From positions 3,410,001 through 3,474,000 of the forward strand of contig NZ_CP077604.1 in assembly GCF_019048865.1 (NCBI RefSeq): a stretch of DNA of 64,000 bases. The letters run 5' to 3'. Made by a program: the position numbers and the translations under genes. The notes under the pieces were generated by a model. That model did no database searches. It worked only from the letters and a program-made list of their open reading frames with translations, and was not told where the DNA came from. The DNA is from Aquihabitans sp. G128 (GTDB taxonomy: Bacteria; Actinomycetota; Acidimicrobiia; Acidimicrobiales; Iamiaceae). Shown here one piece after another: positions 59,289 through 64,000 of the stretch (its first letter is position 1; the number at the start of each line of letters is the position of its first letter).

Positions 59289-60536
59289 GTGACCGACCTC
59301 GACATCGATCCGCTCGACCTCGTCCTCCCCGAGCGCTACGGCCTCGGCGCCTTCCCCCACGAGGCGTGGGCCCGCCTCCGCGCCGAGGACCCGGTGCACT
59401 GGTGCGAGCCGGAGGGCTACCGCCCGTTCTGGGCGATCACCAAGCACGCCGACATCAAGGCGGTGTCCTCGCAGCCGGAGCTGTTCTCGTCGGTGCCGCG
59501 CCTCGCCCTCCAGCCCATCGCCTACGAGGAGAAGATGTTGGAGGTGTTCCCGGACGCCGCCGACCAGGGCGGCCAGCCGCTGCGGATGCTGGTGACCATG
59601 GACCCGCCCGACCACCGGGCCTATCGCAACCTGGCGGGGCCCTACTTCCGGCCGCGTGTGCTGAAGGCCCTCGAGGACCGCGTGGCCGAGGTGACCACGC
59701 TGCTGCTCGACCGCTACGCCGGCACCGACGTCGAGCTCGACTTCGTCACCGACGTCGCCTCGCTGCACCCCCTCCGGATGATCTGCGAGATCCTCGGGGT
59801 GGCGCGGGCCGACGAGCACGTCATCCTCCAGCTCACCAACGAGCTGTTCGCCGCCGAGGACCCCGAGTTCGCCCGCGACGACAAGCTGGCGATCATCCCG
59901 GACCTCTTCGACTTCTTCTTCGAGCTGGTGGAGGAGAAGCGGGCCGCCCCCGGCGAGGACCTGGCATCAGTGCTGGCCAACGGGGAGATCGACGGGCAGC
60001 CGCTGCCCCACGTCGAGCTGCTGAGCTACTTCGTGCTGGTGGCCACCGCCGGCCACGACACCACCCGCAACGCCCTCAGCGGCGGCCTGCAGGCCCTCAT
60101 CGACCACCCCGAGGAGCTGGCCAAGCTCCGGGCCGACCCGTCCCTGGCGAAGTCGGCGGCCGACGAGCTGGTGCGCTGGACCAGCCCGGTCATCCACTTC
60201 ATCCGCACCGCCACGGCCGACACCGAGCTCGGGGGCAAGCAGATCCGGGCCGGCGACAACCTGTGCCTCTACTACCCGTCGGCCAACCGCGACGAGGCCG
60301 TGTTCGACGACCCGTTCGCGTTCCGCGTCGACCGCGACCCCAACCCGCACCTCGGCTTCGGGGTGGGCGAGCACTTCTGCCTCGGCGCCAGCCTGGCCCG
60401 CATGGAGCTGCGCACGTTCCTCGAGGCGTTCGCGTCCCGCATCGGATCGGTGGAGCTGGCCGGCGAGCCGCTGCGCACCCACGCCAGCTTCGTCGGGGGC
60501 TACAAGCACCTGCCCATCCGGTGGACGCTCACCTGA
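59289..60536 (+). CDS. Cytochrome P450
   Basis: 415-residue soluble bacterial P450. I-helix oxygen-activation motif ATAGHDTTRN, ExxR in ADELVRW, and the heme loop FGVGEHFCLG with the axial Cys at about 364. MDPPDHRAYRNLAGPYFRPR is the C-helix region. The sequence style (TDLDIDPLDLVLPERYGLGA, FFFELVEEKR) resembles steroid- or fatty-acid-related actinobacterial P450s, but substrate is not assignable. No ferredoxin gene is adjacent. Controlled by the TetR-type palindrome over its promoter. Confidence 0.94.
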   Translation: MTDLDIDPLDLVLPERYGLGAFPHEAWARLRAEDPVHWCEPEGYRPFWAITKHADIKAVSSQPELFSSVPRLALQPIAYEEKMLEVFPDAADQGGQPLRMLVTMDPPDHRAYRNLAGPYFRPRVLKALEDRVAEVTTLLLDRYAGTDVELDFVTDVASLHPLRMICEILGVARADEHVILQLTNELFAAEDPEFARDDKLAIIPDLFDFFFELVEEKRAAPGEDLASVLANGEIDGQPLPHVELLSYFVLVATAGHDTTRNALSGGLQALIDHPEELAKLRADPSLAKSAADELVRWTSPVIHFIRTATADTELGGKQIRAGDNLCLYYPSANRDEAVFDDPFAFRVDRDPNPHLGFGVGEHFCLGASLARMELRTFLEAFASRIGSVELAGEPLRTHASFVGGYKHLPIRWTLT

Positions 60537-60538
60537 CG

Positions 60539-60557
60539 CCACCGATCCCGGCGGTGG
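60539..60557 (+). terminator. Short hairpin after the P450 gene
   Basis: CCACCG-N7-CGGTGG just after the stop, no T-tract. Weak terminator candidate. Confidence 0.35.
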
Positions 60558-60623
60558 GGTAAACCGCTCGGGCCGCACCGGCGAGTGTGCGCCGTGACGA
60601 GCGCGTGGAAGGCAGCAGACCGG

Positions 60624-61220
60624 ATGGCAGGTGAGGCCCCGTTGCGGGTGGTGGGCCGGGGCGAGGTCGGCTTCGACGACCTCTACCGGCAGGAGTGGTC
60701 CGGCCTGGTGGCCCTCGGCTGGTCGCTGACCGGGAGCTGGGTGGCGGCCGAGGAGCTCGCCCAGGACGCCTTCGCCGACGCCTACCGCCGCTGGGACGAG
60801 GTCGGCCGCTTGGAGCGGCCGGGCGCCTGGGTGCGGCGGGCCGTGGTCAACCGGGCGGCGTCCCTGCACCGCCACCGCGCCGTCGAGCGCCGCGGGCTGG
60901 CCCGCCTCGACGCGAGGGCCGGCTCCGAGGCCGACGCCGCCGGCGCCGATCGCACCGGCGAGCGAGCCGCCGACCGGGTGGACGACCCCGCCTTCTGGGC
61001 CGCCGTGCGGGCGCTGCCCGAGCGCCAGGCCGCCTGCGTGGCGCTGCACTACCTGGAGGACCGCTCCGTGGCCGAGATCGCCGAGGTCCTCGGCTGCCGG
61101 GCCGGCACCGTCAAGGTCCACCTCCACCGCGGCCGCCAGGCCCTGGCTCGGCAGCTGGCCGCCCTGGCCGACGCCCCCGACCCCCGAACGACCCCCGACC
61201 ACCGGGAGGAGCAGCGATGA
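60624..61220 (+). CDS. SigE-type (SigE70) ECF sigma factor
   Basis: 198 residues from ATG 60624 (GTG 60585 would add 13). Region 2: FDDLYRQEWSGLVALGWSLT, EELAQDAFADAYRRWDEVG and PGAWVRRAVVNRAASLHRHR. Region 4: ALPERQAACVALHYLEDRSV, AEIAEVLGCRAGTVKVHLHR. This is the SigE-like group common in actinobacteria. Its stop overlaps the ATG of the following membrane-protein gene, which is a natural candidate for its anti-sigma factor. Confidence 0.9.
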   Translation: MAGEAPLRVVGRGEVGFDDLYRQEWSGLVALGWSLTGSWVAAEELAQDAFADAYRRWDEVGRLERPGAWVRRAVVNRAASLHRHRAVERRGLARLDARAGSEADAAGADRTGERAADRVDDPAFWAAVRALPERQAACVALHYLEDRSVAEIAEVLGCRAGTVKVHLHRGRQALARQLAALADAPDPRTTPDHREEQR

Positions 61221-62885
61221 GCGAGCGCGACCTGGACCAGGAGCTCCTGCGGGGGCTCGACGAGCGGGCGGCCCGCGCCGCCACCGACCTGCGGACCCGT
61301 GCCGCGGCCCGCCCGGCGCCGGCCTTCGACCCGGAGCGCCCGGTGGCGCTGGCCGCCCCGCAACCGGTGGGTGACCGCACCGGCCTCGGCCCCCGTCGGT
61401 TCCTCGCCGCTGCGGCGGTGCTGGCCCTGGTGGCCGGCGCCGTCGGCTGGTGGGCCGTCGGTCGCAACGACGACGGCGCGGACCGCACGACGAAGACCGT
61501 CGACGCGCTGCAGCCCTACGTGGCCACCGACCTCCCCGACGGTGTGGTGCTCGGCGGGGCGTACCACCTCGACGGCTCCACCGGCGGGGCCGGCGGCGGC
61601 CAGGGCGCCGGCCTGCCGATGGCCTTCTACGGCCCCACCGACGACGACCCCGAGGTGGGCGTGGTCTCCGCCGAGGACCTGGGCCAGGACGAGCGGGAGC
61701 TGGGCGCCCCGATCGGCCTGCCCGACGGCCGCACGGCCCGACCCCTGGACGTCGCCTACCTGGGTTCGCGCTCGCTGCTGGTGACCGGGGGGGAGCGGGC
61801 CGCCGGTGGCGTTGACCACCCGCACCCGCTCCCAGGCGGAGCTGCTCGACCTGGCCGCCGGCGCGGCGGTGCGCGACGGGAGGGCGACCATCGCCGCCGA
61901 TGCCCTGCCCGACGGGTGGCGGCTGCTGGTGAGCGAGCCGGACCTGGTCTCCGCCATCAGCCCGCTCGGTGCGGTCCGCGGCAGCCTCGACACCCAGCAG
62001 TACGGCGCCTTCTACGCCGACTCGTCCGGTCCCGACGGAGCCATGGTCCGCACCGTCAGCGTCACGGCCGTCCCCGGCGACGCGGCCCGCCTCGCGGTGG
62101 CCAAGGTGCTCTTCGCCGACGTCCACGACGTCGAGGTCGACGGCCACGTCGGCCTGACCGGGACCCTGTCGGCCGGTGGTGACGCCGGTGGCGACCTGCG
62201 GGTGGTCGCCTGGTCCCCGACGCCGGGCACCCTCGTCCGGGTGACGGGCACGGCGCTCGACGAGGCCGAGCTGGTGCGGGTGGCCCGGTCCGTCCGGCCG
62301 GCCGGCCGGGCCGACTTCGCCGAGCTGGAGCGCAAGACCAGCCTCGGCGACCTCGAGCCCGCCGACGGCAGCAGCGGCGGGAGCGGCGAAGGCGGCGAGG
62401 TCCTGCCCGAGCTCGGTCGGGGCACCTTCGCCGACGGCAGCGAGTGGGTGCTGCGGGCCGGCGGGGTCGAGGACGGCACGCCGACCTCGACCGCCCTCTC
62501 GGTCTCGCTGGCCGATGGCTCCGGCCCTGCCTCCGGGAGCGGCAGCTCCGGCAGCGGCGGCGACGCCTCGGGCCCCTTCGACGCCGAAGCCCTCCGATCG
62601 GCCGAGGTGGTCGACCAGGGCGGGCGGCGGTTCGGCTCCGGCCTGGTGGGCGACGCCGTGGCGAAGGTCGAGCTGCGCCGGGCCGACGGCTCCGTGGCCG
62701 GCACCGCGCAGCTGGTCGAGGGGTCGGGGGTGAAGGCCTGGGTGGCCGAGCTGACTGAGGTCCCCACCGTCGTGGTCGCCCTCGACGCCTCCGGCAAGGA
62801 GCTCGGCTCCCAGCGGATCACCGCCAGCGGCGACGGCGGCTACGACTTCGAGTCCCAGGGCGCGGAGGTCCCCACCGGCAACTGA
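61217..62885 (+). CDS. Single-pass membrane protein coupled to a sigma factor (candidate anti-sigma), frameshifted
   Basis: Restored length 555 residues. A cytoplasmic N terminus of ~58 residues (ERDLDQELLRGLDERAARAA) is the size expected for an anti-sigma helix bundle. One helix follows (FLAAAAVLALVAGAVGWWAV) and then ~470 residues outside with Gly/Ser-rich linkers, beta-rich repeats (TDLPDGVVLGGAYHLDG and following) and a C-terminal segment VVALDASGKELGSQRIT. The break is at seven G (61787-61793): with six, LLVTG continues GSGPPVALTTRTRS. No ASD/RskA motif is certain, so the anti-sigma idea is inference from coupling and topology. Confidence 0.72.
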
Positions 62886-62888
62886 GGG

Positions 62889-63389
62889 TCAGGCGCCGAG
62901 GTCGGCCACGAGGAGGGCCACGACCTGGTCGAGGGGGAGGGTGGTGTCGACGACGCGGGTGGCGTGGCGGCGCATCAGCGGCTCGACCTCCTGCAGCTCG
63001 GCCAGGACCCGGGCCCGCTGGTCGGGGTCGCGGCCGTAGGGGTTGGTGGTGCGGGTGCGGAGGCGCTCGTCGATGGTGGCCGCCGGCGCGGTGAGCACCA
63101 CCACGTGGTCGAAGCGGTCGAGGAAGCGGCCCTGGTTCTCGACGGCGCCCGCCACCACCAGCGGCCCGGCCCGCTCGGCGGCCAGGAGGGCGGCCATGCG
63201 GGGCTCGTCCCAGAGCCAGTCGGGCTGCACCTCGGCGAGCGCAGCCGGGCCGTGCGGTGGCGGCCCGGCGGGCGGCACCCGCCACCCGTCCTCGTCGGTG
63301 TCGATCGCCTCGATGCCGAGCTGGCGCAGGGCGACGATGGCGCTCGACTTCCCGGTGCCCGACACCCCGGTCAGCAGCATCCGGGCCAC
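62889..63389 (-). CDS. P-loop nucleoside/shikimate-kinase-like ATPase
   Basis: 166 residues. Walker A LLTGVSGTGKSS at the N terminus, then EAIDTDEDGW as acceptor-binding DxD-like segment. PLVVAGAVENQGRFLDRFDH and RLRTRTTNPYGRDPDQRA (lid with Arg) follow the adenylate-kinase-like fold. Substrate unknown; similar small kinases are annotated as AAA-18 or gluconate/shikimate-like. It starts 4 bases after the TetR stop, so they form an operon. GTG 63389 or ATG 63380. Confidence 0.8.
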   Translation of the reverse strand: MARMLLTGVSGTGKSSAIVALRQLGIEAIDTDEDGWRVPPAGPPPHGPAALAEVQPDWLWDEPRMAALLAAERAGPLVVAGAVENQGRFLDRFDHVVVLTAPAATIDERLRTRTTNPYGRDPDQRARVLAELQEVEPLMRRHATRVVDTTLPLDQVVALLVADLGA

Positions 63390-63393
63390 GGCG

Positions 63394-63987
63394 TCAGGTC
63401 GGCAGCGCCGCGAGGAGCCAGCGCTGGTACTCGTCGAACAGGGTGGCCAGGCGGTCGCGATCGACGTGGTCCTCCAGCTGCTGGGAGCCCACGAGGATGG
63501 CGACGCCGATGCGGGCGAGGGTGCGAGACCGTGCTGCGGGCAGGCCGAGCTCGCGGAACGACGCGCCGAGCAGGTCCTCGCGCTCCTCGTCGACGGCGCG
63601 CTGGGCCTTGGCCGCCACCGGGTCGGTGCGGGCCCACGCCCGGATGGCGGACTCGGCCTCGTGCTCGATGCCGACGGCCAGGTGCTTGAGCACGTCGATG
63701 CGGGCGAGGGGCCCGGGGACCGACGCCACCTGGGCCCGGAGCTGGTCGGCCCGCTCGCCGGCCCAGTGGTCGAGCAGGGCCGCTTGGTAGTCGGGCCCGC
63801 TGGAGAAGTGGTGGTAGAAGCTGCCCTTGGTCACCTGGAGGCGGTCGCACAGGTTGGCGATGGTGGTGGCGCCCACCCCGCCCTCGGCCAGCAGCTCGAG
63901 CCCGGCCTCGAAGTAGTCGGACCTCGTCCGTCGCTCCACGTCGCTCCCTCGCGCCGGCCGGTCGGCCTTGTGGCGCACCATACCCAT
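63394..63987 (-). CDS. TetR-family regulator, second copy of the palindrome at its own start
   Basis: 197 residues. Helix-turn-helix: RSDYFEAGLELLAEGGVGAT, TIANLCDRLQVTKGSFYHHF. C-terminal helices include VGIEHEAESAIRAWARTDPV. ATG 63987 or ATG 63981. The palindrome ACCATACC-CATC-GGTACGGT overlaps both start codons, so it probably represses itself and the kinase gene downstream. The part of its promoter beyond 64000 is outside the window. Confidence 0.88.
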   Translation of the reverse strand: MGMVRHKADRPARGSDVERRTRSDYFEAGLELLAEGGVGATTIANLCDRLQVTKGSFYHHFSSGPDYQAALLDHWAGERADQLRAQVASVPGPLARIDVLKHLAVGIEHEAESAIRAWARTDPVAAKAQRAVDEEREDLLGASFRELGLPAARSRTLARIGVAILVGSQQLEDHVDRDRLATLFDEYQRWLLAALPT

Positions 63988-63996
63988 CGGTACGGT
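63977..63996. promoter_or_regulatory. TetR-type operator overlapping the start of the second TetR gene
   Basis: ACCATACC-CATC-GGTACGGT, 7 of 8 pairs matched, same half-site and 4-base spacing as the operator at 59264. Confidence 0.65.
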
Positions 63997-64000
63997 CGCG

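Overview
This window comes from a very GC-rich actinobacterium. The gene set (HspR, BldC, DivIVA-type coiled-coil protein, F420/FMN split-barrel oxidoreductase, LPXTG-type signal, GTG starts, leaderless promoters) and the style of the unknown proteins suggest class Acidimicrobiia (Iamia-like). That placement is inference. No tRNA, rRNA, CRISPR array, phage or insertion sequence was seen, and no gap between genes exceeds 300 bases.

Layout. 1-4428: heat-shock block (end of grpE, dnaJ, hspR, clpB). 4636-8212: a secreted beta-rich protein with DUF4214-like repeats and a zinc-type oxidoreductase, both frameshifted. 8343-10391: a membrane-anchored beta-propeller. 10435-15901 (minus): histidine kinase, response regulator, ABC ATPase and FtsX-like permease. 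16025-36105: ten purine genes in order purA, purD, purE, purB, purC, purS, purQ, purL, purF, purM. They are interrupted by a zinc-binding protein, a GAF-GGDEF protein, a MopI-like regulator, a secreted protein, maf, dus, a lipoprotein, an acyltransferase and a CPBP protease. 36209-39362: a degenerate EAL protein converging on a very large LuxR/MalT-type regulator. 39481-48568: the most unusual region, with an exosortase-like transpeptidase, a secreted protein with a matching C-terminal sorting signal, a 63-residue protein that is little more than an LPVTG signal, then a five-gene operon (GT2 glycosyltransferase, UDP-GlcNAc 2-epimerase, Septum_form-like protein, polytopic membrane protein with a long Pro/Glu tail, DivIVA-like protein) in which every junction is a 4-base overlap. 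48578-51935 (minus): EAL protein and Cys-tailed sigma factor, then an orphan ParA with a zinc-ribbon partner. 52008-64000: pyrE, bldC, malic enzyme, HAD and beta-lactamase-like hydrolases, a DUF4272 protein, two sigma factors, a PPOX protein, a TetR with a P450 gene, a sigma-linked membrane protein, a P-loop kinase and a second TetR.

Two window-wide properties matter to any user. First, ten genes are split by single-base indels, mostly in G or C homopolymers. In each case adding or removing one base restores one full-length protein, so these are probably sequencing errors rather than pseudogenes. Second, many transcription units have a TANNNT box only 6-8 bases before the ATG/GTG, i.e. they look leaderless. 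In two cases the leaderless start opens a tiny upstream ORF whose stop overlaps the real start as GTGA.
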